A stretch of 64,000 bases of DNA from Fulvivirgaceae bacterium JP3-4 (GCA_029309925.1 JARKND010000005.1:992001-1056000); one strand, 5' to 3'; numbered from the stretch's first letter, positions 35,423 to 44,077 are shown. Program-made: numbers and translations. The notes: generated by a model from the sequence alone, not told the origin.

Positions 35423-37246
35423 ATGATTACCCAGGTCCGGTATTTACTTTTTCTGGTGGTGTTCTGCCTCCCCGGGCTTGTATTGTGTCAGGAAAAAGAC
35501 ACCGTGGCTTCTGACACCACACGCAAAACCATTATCGAATCGATTACACAGAATCGTGTCTCAAAACGACTCCTGAAATCCATTACCCGCAAACGCCAGA
35601 CAAACCCAACGGCCGCGGTGCGAAGTGAGGACGCCTTCATGCCCTTCGAAGGCAAGATTATCCGGAAAATTGAAATAAGGCATATTGGATTCGACAAAAC
35701 GGTATACGATACAACACGCAATATCCGGAACACAATAACCCGTATCAGTAAGGCACTGCACAGCAATTCCCGTGAGTGGTTGATCCGCGATCATCTTTTC
35801 ATCCGCGAGAACCGGCCGTTGAGTCCTTATAAACTTGCTGACAACGAGCGCTATCTCCGCGACCTGGACTTTATCCTGGACTCAAAAATTTATGTAGTGC
35901 CTCTTCGCCACAAAGATTCGGTGGACGTTGTAGTACTTACCCGGGACGTTTTCAGTCTGGGTGGAAGCTTCAACCCGTCAAGTCCAACGAAGACGCGTTT
36001 CAGACTGTATGATGTCAACCTGGGTGGGTGGGGTCAGCGTGTACAGTTCAATGGCCTTGTGGAAAATGGCCGCCAACCTGCATTCACGTATGAAGCACTC
36101 TATCGAAAGAACAGCATCGGTGGAAGTTTTGTGAATGGCACAGTAGGCTACACGCAGCTGAACACAGGGAGCAGTTATGGCGAAGAAGAGGAAAAAGCAT
36201 ACTACATCCGGCTTGACCGCCCGCTCGTGTCGCCCTATACAACCTTTGCCGGTGGGATGGAGATCAGCAGAAACTGGTCAGAGAATTTCTTCAACATCAA
36301 CGACTCACTCTTCCTCGACTACCGCTACATCGTCAACGACTTTTGGGTAGGTTATAACATCGGTGCACAGCGCGCCACAAGTAACCGAAGCAGACACTTC
36401 GTGGCGATTCGGGCCTTCGACCAGAAGTTCACGCGTTATCCGCAACAGGTGCCTGAGCTACAAAGTGCTACTTACAACAACCGCACTTTTCTCCTGGGCG
36501 GACTTACGTTCTTCAGACAAAACTTCTACACCGCGAGTTACATTTATGGCTTTGGCCGTACGGAAGACGTGCCGTATGGACACAGCGCTTCCTTGTACAT
36601 GGGATGGTCGCGCGAACTTGGTCGTAAGAGACCGTACGTGGGCATGGAGTTTGAAAAAGCGATCGTTACGCGCAACAATGAATTCTACAACCTGGCAGTA
36701 CGCAGCGGAGTTTATCACAATGATGGCAAGCTCGAAGACGGTGTGATGCTGTTCTCCGGTTCAATGACGAGCCGGTTAATTCCATATGGAGAACTTCTCA
36801 TCCGACAGTCTTTTTCTCTTGACTACACACGGGTGTTTCGCCAGCAAACATCTTTGCCCCTGGATATCAACAACGAATTTGGCTTGCGATATTTTGTAGC
36901 TGACAGTCTCCTCGGGACTAAACGTTTTCATTTAAATACTGAAACGCTTGTGTTCACACCGATTAGTCTTGCGGGATTTCGGTTTGCACCCTTTGGCTTT
37001 GGGGAGATGGCAATGATCAGTGACAACACAAAAAGCATTTTTTCGGATAAGCCATACTTCGGATTTGGCGGAGGCGTCCGAACGCGGAACGAGAACCTCG
37101 TGTTCGGCACCATTGAACTTCGCTTCGTCTATTTCCCGCGCACGGTGGAGGACATCAATACGTTTGCCATCCGTCTGAGCAGTAACCTTCGTGTGAAATA
37201 CAGTGCGGGATTTGTGAAGCCACCCGGATTTGTGCGGTTCAACTAA
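35423..37246 (+). CDS. POTRA/BamA-like outer membrane barrel protein
   Basis: 607 residues from ATG 35423, where a signal peptide begins (YLLFLVVFCLPGLVLCQ); the frame is open back to 35237 inside the transporter gene but that part is not used. After a basic linker, a POTRA-like unit spans about 80-190 (GKIIRKIEIRHIGFD, then DNERYLRDLDFILDSKIYV). The rest (about 195-607) is rich in alternating strands, consistent with a 16-strand Omp85-type barrel. It could be an insertase-like or two-partner secretion-like protein. It converges on the heme-binding gene with a four-base overlap of stop codons. Confidence 0.75.
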   Translation: MITQVRYLLFLVVFCLPGLVLCQEKDTVASDTTRKTIIESITQNRVSKRLLKSITRKRQTNPTAAVRSEDAFMPFEGKIIRKIEIRHIGFDKTVYDTTRNIRNTITRISKALHSNSREWLIRDHLFIRENRPLSPYKLADNERYLRDLDFILDSKIYVVPLRHKDSVDVVVLTRDVFSLGGSFNPSSPTKTRFRLYDVNLGGWGQRVQFNGLVENGRQPAFTYEALYRKNSIGGSFVNGTVGYTQLNTGSSYGEEEEKAYYIRLDRPLVSPYTTFAGGMEISRNWSENFFNINDSLFLDYRYIVNDFWVGYNIGAQRATSNRSRHFVAIRAFDQKFTRYPQQVPELQSATYNNRTFLLGGLTFFRQNFYTASYIYGFGRTEDVPYGHSASLYMGWSRELGRKRPYVGMEFEKAIVTRNNEFYNLAVRSGVYHNDGKLEDGVMLFSGSMTSRLIPYGELLIRQSFSLDYTRVFRQQTSLPLDINNEFGLRYFVADSLLGTKRFHLNTETLVFTPISLAGFRFAPFGFGEMAMISDNTKSIFSDKPYFGFGGGVRTRNENLVFGTIELRFVYFPRTVEDINTFAIRLSSNLRVKYSAGFVKPPGFVRFN

Positions 37247-37701
37247 TCCGGTGTCACGTTTAGTGTAGTCAGCCAGTCGAGAATCTGTTTTTCGTCCTCG
37301 TCAGTCAGCTCGGTATGTTCATGAAACATGGTGTACGACTTTAGTGGCATTGACCTTTCCTTAGCAACTTCGGCCAGTTCTTCAAGCTTATGATGGGCGC
37401 GGTCGGCCGGATAATTTTTGAAGTCTGAAAAGTTGACGTGTTCTTTGGCTTCGTGAATGTGGGCTGCCAACCACCAGCCTATGGGCTGAACGTTAAAATA
37501 CCAGGGATAACGCGTGTTGTTGCTGTGGCAGTCATAGCATTTGGTAACCAAAGTCTGATGCAGGTCTTGTGGAATCGCGTATACCTTGCTGATATCATTT
37601 TCGCTGATAATCTGTTCAGAACGGTTTTTGTTCGGTTGGATGAACTGCATCACAACGACAATGATCAGTATCAGGATTCCGATTTTGCGACCAGCTTTCA
37701 T
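37243..37701 (-). CDS. Membrane-anchored heme-binding (Haem_bd) protein
   Basis: 152 residues. One N-terminal membrane anchor (about 6-22), then a periplasmic domain with a CxxCH heme c site (CYDCHSNNTRYPWYF) near residue 55. The motif with NTRYPWY and the HHKLEEL segment matches the Bacteroidota Haem_bd family. It probably binds one c-type heme in the periplasm for electron transfer. Its stop (TAG) and the stop of the convergent barrel gene (TAA) overlap in the tetranucleotide CTAA. Confidence 0.88.
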   Translation of the reverse strand: MKAGRKIGILILIIVVVMQFIQPNKNRSEQIISENDISKVYAIPQDLHQTLVTKCYDCHSNNTRYPWYFNVQPIGWWLAAHIHEAKEHVNFSDFKNYPADRAHHKLEELAEVAKERSMPLKSYTMFHEHTELTDEDEKQILDWLTTLNVTPD

Positions 37702-37844
37702 GGGGATTCGATTAAGCCTAGCTTAAGATAACGGTTCTTCTTACCGTTTCAAAATCCGCAAGCGTTGCAAATGGTTTTCTTGCAATATCTGAACGTTCAT
37801 TTTTGTGAATTGATTAGTATATTTACCATCATACCTTACCCACT

Positions 37845-39431
37845 ATGAGAAAAATATTTGTAGTCTCCAGCGTTGTTGTAACGCTCCTGATTCTGTTATG
37901 GGCATATTTCTGGATTGATGCGCTGTTTGCATTTATCCTGGTCGGGCCGCTGATCTATATGGGCGTTGCAGACATGATGCAGACAAAGCAGTCGATCAAA
38001 AGAAATTTTCCATTGCTGGGAAGGTTGCGGTATGTATTTGAAGACATGCGTCCAAAAATCCAGCAGTATTTTGTGGAGTCAGATACAGATGGCTCTCCTA
38101 TCAACCGCAACGAACGCTCCGTGATCTATCAGCGGGCAAAAAAACAAATCGACACCATTCCTTTTGGAACACAATTGAATGTCTATGCTGAAGGTTATGA
38201 GTGGATGACGCACTCCATCGCGCCACTCGATCACCACAAAGTTCCGGCACATCCCCGCGTTGTCTTTGGCGGAAGCAAATGCAAACAACCCTATGCAGCC
38301 AGTATCCTGAATATATCGGCTATGAGTTTCGGTTCGCTCAGCGGAAATGCGGTGGAAGCACTTAATGCCGGAGCGAAGATCGGTGGCTTTGCACATAACA
38401 CAGGTGAAGGAGGTATCAGTCCTCATCATTTAAAGAATGGGGGCGATTTAATCTGGCAGATCGGAACAGGCTATTTTGGGGCGCGTACCGAAGACGGAAA
38501 TTTTTCAGATGATGCATTTTCAAAAAATGCCGCCCGTCCGGAAGTGAAGATGATAGAGATCAAACTTTCGCAAGGTGCCAAGCCCGGGCACGGTGGAATT
38601 CTTCCTGCTAAAAAGAACACACCGGAGATCGCTGCCATCCGCCTGGTGAAGCCCGGAACGACTGTTTTCTCTCCGCCATTCCACAGCGCGTTTACAACGC
38701 CTATAGAACTCATTAAGTTTATCGAAAAGCTAAGAGCGCTTGCCGGTGGCAAGCCGATCGGCTTCAAACTGTGCATCGGACGCAAGAGTGAATTCCTCGG
38801 CATCTGTAAAGCAATGGTCCAGATGGACAGCTATCCGGATTTCATCACGATCGATGGAGGAGAAGGCGGCACCGGTGCAGCTCCGCCAGAATTTTCAAAC
38901 TTTGTGGGTATGCCGTTACTCGATGCACTCGCCTTTGCCGATGATGCATTGCGTGGCTTCGGCATTCGCGAGCACATGAAACTTATTGCAGCCGGAAAAG
39001 TGCTTACTGGTTTCCATATCATCCGAGCAATGGCGCTGGGAGCAGACACCTGCAACAGTGCGCGCGCAATGATGATGGCGCTCGGCTGTATCCAGGCGCT
39101 GGAGTGTAACCGCAACACGTGTCCGACAGGAGTGGCTACGCAGGATCCGGTGCTGGTGAATGGGCTGGTGATCGATGATAAGAAAGTTCGCGTAGCCAAT
39201 TTCCATAAGCATACCGTTGACAGTTTTGTAGAGCTGCTGGCTGCGGCTGGCCTTGACCACCCCGACAAGATCAATCGTTCACATGTTTACCGCAGGGTGT
39301 TCATGAACATGGTGAAGACCTACGAAGAAATTTATCCACCCCTGCCGGAAGGATGCTTGCTGGACGGAGGCGATTCACCAATCGAATACGATTCATACCT
39401 GAGCCGGGCTTCGTCCATGAGCTTTAACTGA
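37845..39431 (+). CDS. Membrane-anchored FMN-binding glutamate synthase-family protein
   Basis: 528 residues. Two N-terminal membrane helices (about 5-20 and 25-45) precede a GltS-type FMN barrel: SAMSFGSLSGNAVEAL, GEGGISPHH, GAKPGHGGILP, TIDGGEGGTGAAP and a [3Fe-4S] motif CIQALECNRNTCPTG (C-x5-C-x4-C). The glutaminase domain of true GltB is absent. Such stand-alone membrane forms are widespread and their reaction is not established; amination of 2-oxoglutarate with free ammonia or another FMN redox reaction is possible. A strong terminator follows. Confidence 0.9.
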   Translation: MRKIFVVSSVVVTLLILLWAYFWIDALFAFILVGPLIYMGVADMMQTKQSIKRNFPLLGRLRYVFEDMRPKIQQYFVESDTDGSPINRNERSVIYQRAKKQIDTIPFGTQLNVYAEGYEWMTHSIAPLDHHKVPAHPRVVFGGSKCKQPYAASILNISAMSFGSLSGNAVEALNAGAKIGGFAHNTGEGGISPHHLKNGGDLIWQIGTGYFGARTEDGNFSDDAFSKNAARPEVKMIEIKLSQGAKPGHGGILPAKKNTPEIAAIRLVKPGTTVFSPPFHSAFTTPIELIKFIEKLRALAGGKPIGFKLCIGRKSEFLGICKAMVQMDSYPDFITIDGGEGGTGAAPPEFSNFVGMPLLDALAFADDALRGFGIREHMKLIAAGKVLTGFHIIRAMALGADTCNSARAMMMALGCIQALECNRNTCPTGVATQDPVLVNGLVIDDKKVRVANFHKHTVDSFVELLAAAGLDHPDKINRSHVYRRVFMNMVKTYEEIYPPLPEGCLLDGGDSPIEYDSYLSRASSMSFN

Positions 39432-39456
39432 GAAAAAATTTATGATTTTGCAAAGA

Positions 39457-39482
39457 GGCCCTCGTTCGACAGGGCCTTTTTT
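39457..39482 (+). terminator. Intrinsic terminator after the glutamate synthase-like gene
   Basis: Stem GGCCCT (39457-39462), loop CGTTCGAC, AGGGCC (39471-39476), then six T (39477-39482). The next promoter begins immediately, so the terminator insulates the two genes. Confidence 0.85.
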
Positions 39483-39484
39483 AT

Positions 39485-39492
39485 TAGCTTTG
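39485..39492 (+). promoter_or_regulatory. -7 promoter element for the gene at 39510
   Basis: TAGCTTTG is a perfect TAnnTTTG. A -33-like TTCG lies 16 bases upstream (39465-39468) inside the loop of the preceding terminator hairpin. The expected leader is about 12 bases. Confidence 0.45.
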
Positions 39493-39509
39493 CAAAACTA
39501 TAGACACCT

Positions 39510-40013
39510 GTGCTTCGCAAATTCTTTCCTTTAGACAAGAATTATATTCTGGAAGAGGCACAACTATCCCTGGAAGAATCCCTGCTCCATTATCTGGTTG
39601 ATTACGTCAAGGTTGAGTATCTGCTCAAGCACAACCCATTGGGTATTGTCGATGAGATGTCCGAAAAGATATCGCAGCACAACCAGCGCGACTACCGGCA
39701 CCTGCACGAGTTCTATATCAACCTGATGGGAATTTTCCGTTACCGATACTATTACGATAATCAGCTGACGTTCCTGTTTGACGGCCGGGACGACTTCAGA
39801 AAGTACCAGGAGGAATGGTCAACTCAGTTTAAGAAGTGGGTCAAGGAGTTTTGCGCCCATCACAATTTCCTCCGAGCTGTGCTTGACCTCACCGTCTATT
39901 ATCCGGTAGACAGTCCGATCCTGATGGTCGACAACCGGATGAATGCCTTTATCACACAACATTTTGAGATAAAATTCCATCCCCAGAAAGGAATCGTTAA
40001 ACGGAGCGCGTAA
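39510..40013 (+). CDS. Conserved protein of unknown function
   Basis: 167 residues beginning with a GTG 18 bases after a perfect -7 box. There is no signal peptide or membrane segment. The sequence is rich in aromatic and charged residues (YVKVEYLLKHNPLGIVDEM; FYINLMGIFRYRYYYDNQL), mostly helical, and I do not recognise a family. It stands alone between a terminator and a convergent acylphosphatase gene. It is unlikely to be spurious, because its promoter is well placed and it has no competing frame. Confidence 0.65.
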   Translation: MLRKFFPLDKNYILEEAQLSLEESLLHYLVDYVKVEYLLKHNPLGIVDEMSEKISQHNQRDYRHLHEFYINLMGIFRYRYYYDNQLTFLFDGRDDFRKYQEEWSTQFKKWVKEFCAHHNFLRAVLDLTVYYPVDSPILMVDNRMNAFITQHFEIKFHPQKGIVKRSA

Positions 40014-40015
40014 GG

Positions 40016-40110
40016 ATTTAAAATTTGAGATTTTAAATTTTAGATTTAATGCGGGATTAACTTGATAGTCGCGGTTATCCAAATCGTAAATCTTAAATCT
40101 TAAATCTTTT
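40016..40110. repeat. AT-rich imperfect inverted repeat between convergent genes
   Basis: Left GATTTAAAATTTGAGATT-type phrases and right AAATCTTAAATCTTAAATC-type phrases are roughly complementary around a GC-richer middle (40050-40080). This could fold as a long imperfect hairpin serving both convergent transcripts. It is non-coding. Confidence 0.4.
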
Positions 40111-40113
40111 CCC

Positions 40114-40386
40114 TCACCGCAAAATTTCAAAACGGGTAAACTCTTGCATAGAACTTTCCTCGACATCACAAGCTTCCACCCTTGCAGCTTTCGGTCCCTG
40201 CGAGCACCATTCTACAAACTGCTTTAATGTTTCTTCTTCACCTTCAGCTTCGATGTAGACTGTGCCATCGGGGAGGTTTTTGACAAATCCCTTAATACCG
40301 AGATGATCTGCGGAAGTTTTTGTAGAGGCGCGGAAGAATACACCTTGTACTCTTCCGGCCACTGTGATGTTATAGTGCTTCCGCAT
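40114..40386 (-). CDS. acyP: Acylphosphatase
   Basis: 90 residues, the standard family length. The active-site Arg is in GRVQGVFFRAST and the Asn in GFVKNLPDGTVYIEAEG, both conserved. It hydrolyses carboxyl phosphates such as acyl phosphates and 1,3-bisphosphoglycerate. It is the third gene of a deoC-gapN-acyP operon, 12 bases after gapN, which places it with triose-phosphate metabolism. Confidence 0.95.
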   Translation of the reverse strand: MRKHYNITVAGRVQGVFFRASTKTSADHLGIKGFVKNLPDGTVYIEAEGEEETLKQFVEWCSQGPKAARVEACDVEESSMQEFTRFEILR

Positions 40387-40398
40387 AAGCGAATGCTT

Positions 40399-42018
40399 TT
40401 AGATAATAAAGTCCGTGCTCAGGAACGCGGATTCACGGTTGCGGATGATGTTGCCGAGGATCTGCTTGTTAGTATCGTTTGACTTTGTCGATACCAGTGT
40501 CCGGATCGAGAACACGCGAAGCGCATCTGCAACGGATAACGTTCCTTCGGCTGAATCCTTTCTCCCGTTGAATGGGAAAGTATCCGGTCCGCGCTGCGAC
40601 TGCGTGTTCAGATTGATGCGACCAACCTGGTTAACAAAAGCATCCATGAATTTTGCAACACGCTTCGAGTCTGTTCCGAAAATACTTACCTGCTGACCGA
40701 AGTTTGAATTCACCACGTACTGGATTGCATCTTCATCGTTGTCGTAAGCCACGATTGGAATCACCGGCCCGAATTGCTCTTCAGAATACAATCGCATTTT
40801 ATTGTTCACCGGGTAAACGATCGCAGGATAGAAGAATGAGTTGAGATAGTCACCGCCACCTTCGTTCATTACTTTCGCTCCATGCTTCTTTGCATCTTCT
40901 ACCAGTTCGCGCAGGTACTCGACTTTGCCTGGCTCCGGAAGTGGCGTCAGCCCGACCCCAGCATCCCACGGCATGCCCGGTTTTAGTTTCTTCACTTCAT
41001 TTTTGAATTTCTCCAGGAAAGTGTCAAGAATTGATTTATGCACGTAGATGATCTTGAGCGCGGTGCAACGCTGGCCGTTGAACGATAAAGATCCTGTGAT
41101 GCATTCTGTCACCGCGTTGTCGAGGTCAGCATCAGGCAATACAATTGCCGGATTCTTGGCATCCAGTCCTAGGATCGCCTTCAGACGGTGTGGTTTTGGG
41201 TGAAGTTTTTTCAGATCGTTCGCGCCTTTGTTGGTACCGATGAATGCAAACACATCGATCTTTCCTGTCTCCATCAACGCGCCCACAGTTTCTCTTCCGC
41301 GGCCATAGATGATATTGATCACACCAGGAGGGAAGCTGTCGCGGAATGCTTCAAGCAACGGCTTGATGAGGAGCACCCCGTACTTTGCAGGCTTGAATAC
41401 CACGGTATTGCCCATGATCAATGCCGGGAAAAGTGTGGTGAAAGTTTCGTTCAAGGGATAGTTGAAGGGACCCATACACAACGCAACGCCTAGTGGCACG
41501 CGTCTGATCTGTGCCATAAATCCCTGCTCTTCGATGAGCTTCGCAGAGTTGCGGTCAAGATCTTTCAGTGCCTTGATCGTATCGACAAGGTAGTCGCATG
41601 TACGATCGAATTCTTTTTCTGAATCTTTCAGACTCTTGCCGATCTCCCACATCAGAAGTTTTACCACTTCCGTACGCTTTGTACGCATGGCAGCCAGAAA
41701 CTTTTCGATATGCTCGATGCGCTGTGTGACACTCATGGTGGGCCACAGGCCGCGGCCAAGATCATACGCTTTCACTGCGGCATCGAGTGCTTCGAGTGAT
41801 TCCTTCGAAGTGAGAAGCGGTGTGCTTCCAATCACTTTCTGTTTATAGCCGGAGCCATCTTTTATAAAGACCGGGCTCAACACGGGGTTGAGATTTCCGG
41901 TCCACGTTTTCAATTCTCCGTTGATCAGGTATTCACGCTGGTCAAGGGTCTGAGTAATTTTGAACTGCTCAGGAATGTCGCTTTCCTGTGGGAAAACATT
42001 GGCAAGCATCTCGCTCAT
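40399..42018 (-). CDS. gapN: Aldehyde dehydrogenase, GapN-like (NADP-dependent glyceraldehyde-3-phosphate dehydrogenase)
   Basis: 539 residues. ALDH fold: PLGVALCMGPFNYPLNET (catalytic Asn186), VFKPAKYG, FIGTNKGAN, nucleophile C318 in FNGQRCTALK and EEQFGPVIPI. The canonical ELGGK block that carries the general-base Glu reads ILGLDAKNP (about 282-290), so that Glu appears to be Gly284. I cannot tell whether this is normal for the subfamily. It is expected to oxidise glyceraldehyde-3-phosphate directly to 3-phosphoglycerate. It lies six bases downstream of deoC, which generates glyceraldehyde-3-phosphate. Confidence 0.85.
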   Translation of the reverse strand: MSEMLANVFPQESDIPEQFKITQTLDQREYLINGELKTWTGNLNPVLSPVFIKDGSGYKQKVIGSTPLLTSKESLEALDAAVKAYDLGRGLWPTMSVTQRIEHIEKFLAAMRTKRTEVVKLLMWEIGKSLKDSEKEFDRTCDYLVDTIKALKDLDRNSAKLIEEQGFMAQIRRVPLGVALCMGPFNYPLNETFTTLFPALIMGNTVVFKPAKYGVLLIKPLLEAFRDSFPPGVINIIYGRGRETVGALMETGKIDVFAFIGTNKGANDLKKLHPKPHRLKAILGLDAKNPAIVLPDADLDNAVTECITGSLSFNGQRCTALKIIYVHKSILDTFLEKFKNEVKKLKPGMPWDAGVGLTPLPEPGKVEYLRELVEDAKKHGAKVMNEGGGDYLNSFFYPAIVYPVNNKMRLYSEEQFGPVIPIVAYDNDEDAIQYVVNSNFGQQVSIFGTDSKRVAKFMDAFVNQVGRINLNTQSQRGPDTFPFNGRKDSAEGTLSVADALRVFSIRTLVSTKSNDTNKQILGNIIRNRESAFLSTDFII

Positions 42019-42024
42019 TATTGT

Positions 42025-42687
42025 TTAGTGAATTTTTGGGTGGCTGTTTTCAACAATAGAAACACCCGAAGACGTACCGATACGCAAAGCGCCAGCATGG
42101 ATCATAGCCAAAGCCTGCTCGTAGGTTTTGATTCCACCTGAGGCTTTAATTCCGACTGTTGCGGGCAGACTTCTCTTCATTAATTCAATACGTTCTTCTG
42201 TGGCGCCTGATGGTGCAAATCCCGTTGACGTTTTTACAAAATCCGCTCCGGCATCTGCACACAACTTACAAGCTTTTTCTACTTCTGGATCAGAAAGATA
42301 CGCAGTCTCGATGATTACTTTCAATATCTTCTGATTATCGTGCGCCAATTTGCTGCACCTGGCCAGTTCGATCTTCGTCCATGGAATGCCTGTTTTAAAA
42401 GAAGTGATGTTCCAGACTACATCGATTTCATCGGCTCCGTTATCGATTGCACGGTTGATTTCATCAAGCTTGGTTTCGGTCATGGAATAGCCAAGCGGAA
42501 AGCCCGCAACCGTCACCAATAAAATTTTTTCTTTACCTATTTCACGCTGCGCCCGCTTCACCCAGAACGGAGGAACGCACACTCCGAGAAAGCCGTGAAC
42601 TCTCGCTTCGTCTACCAGTTTGTCGATCGAGCCAATAGTTAGCGTGGGCGAGAGGTTGGTGTGCTCTATAAACGAAGCGATGTTCAT
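42025..42687 (-). CDS. deoC: Deoxyribose-phosphate aldolase
   Basis: 220 residues from the ATG at 42685-42687; a GTG two codons upstream is possible but less likely. TIM barrel with FIEHTNLSP at the start, DEIDVVWN, KVIIETAYL and the Schiff-base Lys in DFVKTSTGF, then VGIKASGGIKT for phosphate binding. It splits deoxyribose-5-phosphate into acetaldehyde and glyceraldehyde-3-phosphate. It leads a deoC-gapN-acyP operon. Upstream lies a perfect hairpin and a long heptanucleotide satellite. Confidence 0.95.
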   Translation of the reverse strand: MNIASFIEHTNLSPTLTIGSIDKLVDEARVHGFLGVCVPPFWVKRAQREIGKEKILLVTVAGFPLGYSMTETKLDEINRAIDNGADEIDVVWNITSFKTGIPWTKIELARCSKLAHDNQKILKVIIETAYLSDPEVEKACKLCADAGADFVKTSTGFAPSGATEERIELMKRSLPATVGIKASGGIKTYEQALAMIHAGALRIGTSSGVSIVENSHPKIH

Positions 42688-42805
42688 TAGCACAAATTAG
42701 AAAAATTGTATCACAAAGAAGCACCAATGACCAATAACCAAATTCCAAATAAAGGCAGTCGTGGTTCTAACTATTTGCATGAAGATTGACTACTAGTCAA
42801 TAAAA

Positions 42806-42848
42806 AACCAAATCTCAAACATTTGTACACTCTGTTTGAGATTTGGTT
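42806..42848. repeat. Perfect 15-bp inverted repeat upstream of the satellite
   Basis: AACCAAATCTCAAAC (42806-42820) and GTTTGAGATTTGGTT (42834-42848) are exact reverse complements around a 13-base loop. The right arm runs straight into the heptamer satellite. The related phrases ACCAATGACCAATAACCAAAT (near 42723) and ATTTGGTCATTGATCATTGG (near 43068) flank the region. Confidence 0.75.
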
Positions 42849-43013
42849 ATTGATTATTGGTTATTGATTATTGGTTATTGATTATTGATTATTGATTATT
42901 GATTATTGATTATTGATTATTGATTATTGATTATTGATTATTGATTATTGATTATTGATTATTGATTATTGATTATTGATTATTGATTATTGATTATTGA
43001 TTATTGATTATTG
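42845..43013. repeat. Heptanucleotide satellite (TGATTAT)n, about 24 copies (gap 42688-43100)
   Basis: A 7-base unit TGATTAT/ATTGATT repeats without interruption from about 42846 to 43013. The first few units carry TGGTTAT variants and the rest are identical. There are no spacers and no coding potential. The satellite lies upstream of deoC and downstream of the minus-strand gene at 43101-43472. Its near-perfect state implies recent slippage or strong homogenisation. Confidence 0.95.
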
Positions 43014-43100
43014 GGATTTTCATCCCTCCTTCAGACAAAATCCCGAACCCTTGAAGACGCTGTTTGATATTTGGTCATTGATCATTGGAATTTTTACTAA

Positions 43101-43472
43101 TCAATGCCGTATCCCACACTCCTTGCAGTACCTCATCTTCCCCGGTTTTCTCTTCTTGGGTGGTTTCTTGTGACCGAAATACATTGGGTCGGAATACTGC
43201 GGTTTCATGGCAAGCTTTTCGTTCTTGCGCTTTGTCTTTTCAAGTTCTTCCATCCGATCGTAAAATTCCCGCTCTGAAGTGTAGGTGGGTCCTTTGCTTT
43301 GCTTGCGCGATGCTTTCGGAGCGTATACTTTCTGACTTTCTCCCGGATTGAGCGCAGAGGGTTGTTCAACCGGGGTCTTGGCCGATTTATTCTTCTTCTT
43401 TTTCTTTGATTGCCCGTACGACACCATAGCTACGGTCAGAAGCAACATTAATATAAAGCAACGTTTTGCCAT
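43101..43472 (-). CDS. Secreted Lys-rich small protein of unknown function
   Basis: 123 residues. A signal peptide (MLLLTVAMVSYGQ) is followed by a polylysine run (SKKKKKNKS), a charged linker, and a C-terminal CKECGIRH motif preceded by a basic KKPPKKRKPGK segment. The CxxC could bind zinc or form a disulfide. No family is recognised. It would be very basic and could bind nucleic acid or polyanionic surface material (inference). It is separated by about 98 bases from the downstream end of the nuclease-like gene on the same strand. Confidence 0.65.
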   Translation of the reverse strand: MAKRCFILMLLLTVAMVSYGQSKKKKKNKSAKTPVEQPSALNPGESQKVYAPKASRKQSKGPTYTSEREFYDRMEELEKTKRKNEKLAMKPQYSDPMYFGHKKPPKKRKPGKMRYCKECGIRH

Positions 43473-43570
43473 AATGACTATTAACTCAAGTAACCAATTA
43501 AAAATTGCTTTAACAAAAGCTTTTCGTGATTACGAGTCGGTGAAGTGCATTTAGGAATGTTTACCGGCAG

Positions 43571-44077
43571 TTAGCTGCTCTTCGGCTGAAGCATGGACTG
43601 TTCGCGCCTGTAAATCCATGGAGGTGTTGGATTGTCATCTTTCCAAAGGCCTTTTCCACTTTCCGCAGCAGAGTTCTTGTGAATTTCAAGATCGGGATTT
43701 GGATTGCGTTCAGCTGTCCACGCAAGTCCTTGCTGCAAAAGCTGAATGCGCACATCAGTTTTACCTTTGATAAGTACTATGCCCAGATTAGTTCCTTTGC
43801 GGTCTTTGCCGCGGAACTCAACTGTCACTTCCTTTTTCAATACAAGTCTTTCAAGATAGGCCTTCGCTTTATCACCGTATTGCTGTGTGAGTTCAGGGCA
43901 GTCGATTTCTGCAAGTACAACAGTCACCATTTCATTTTCACTGGTCAGAATCTCAACTGTATTTCCATCGATCACCGACATCACTTTTCCCTTTGTGGTA
44001 GTGTCATCGGTCGCAGAAACTCGCAATGGCACCAACGCTAAAAGCAATATCAGAATTGAGGAGGCTGTTTTTTGCAT
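43571..44077 (-). CDS. Exported SNase-like (thermonuclease-fold) protein, probably inactive
   Basis: 168 residues. A signal peptide (about 1-22) is followed by an OB-fold SNase domain: GKVMSVIDGNTVEI, VLAEIDCPEL, YGDKAKAYLERL and DRKGTNLGIV, with ALAW-type helix (QGLAWTAERNP). Aligned to staphylococcal nuclease, D21 is N39, R35 is V54 and R87 is T96, while D40 (D59) and E43 (E62) are kept. Three of five catalytic residues are lost, so nuclease activity is doubtful and a binding role is more likely. Confidence 0.82.
   Translation of the reverse strand: MQKTASSILILLLALVPLRVSATDDTTTKGKVMSVIDGNTVEILTSENEMVTVVLAEIDCPELTQQYGDKAKAYLERLVLKKEVTVEFRGKDRKGTNLGIVLIKGKTDVRIQLLQQGLAWTAERNPNPDLEIHKNSAAESGKGLWKDDNPTPPWIYRREQSMLQPKSS

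Noticed and set aside
35237-37246. Barrel protein start at 35237
   Set aside because: It would overlap the transporter gene; the signal peptide begins at the ATG at 35423.
42845-43013. A CRISPR-like periodic repeat
   Set aside because: The 7-base unit repeats directly with no unique spacers and no cas genes nearby; it is a simple satellite.
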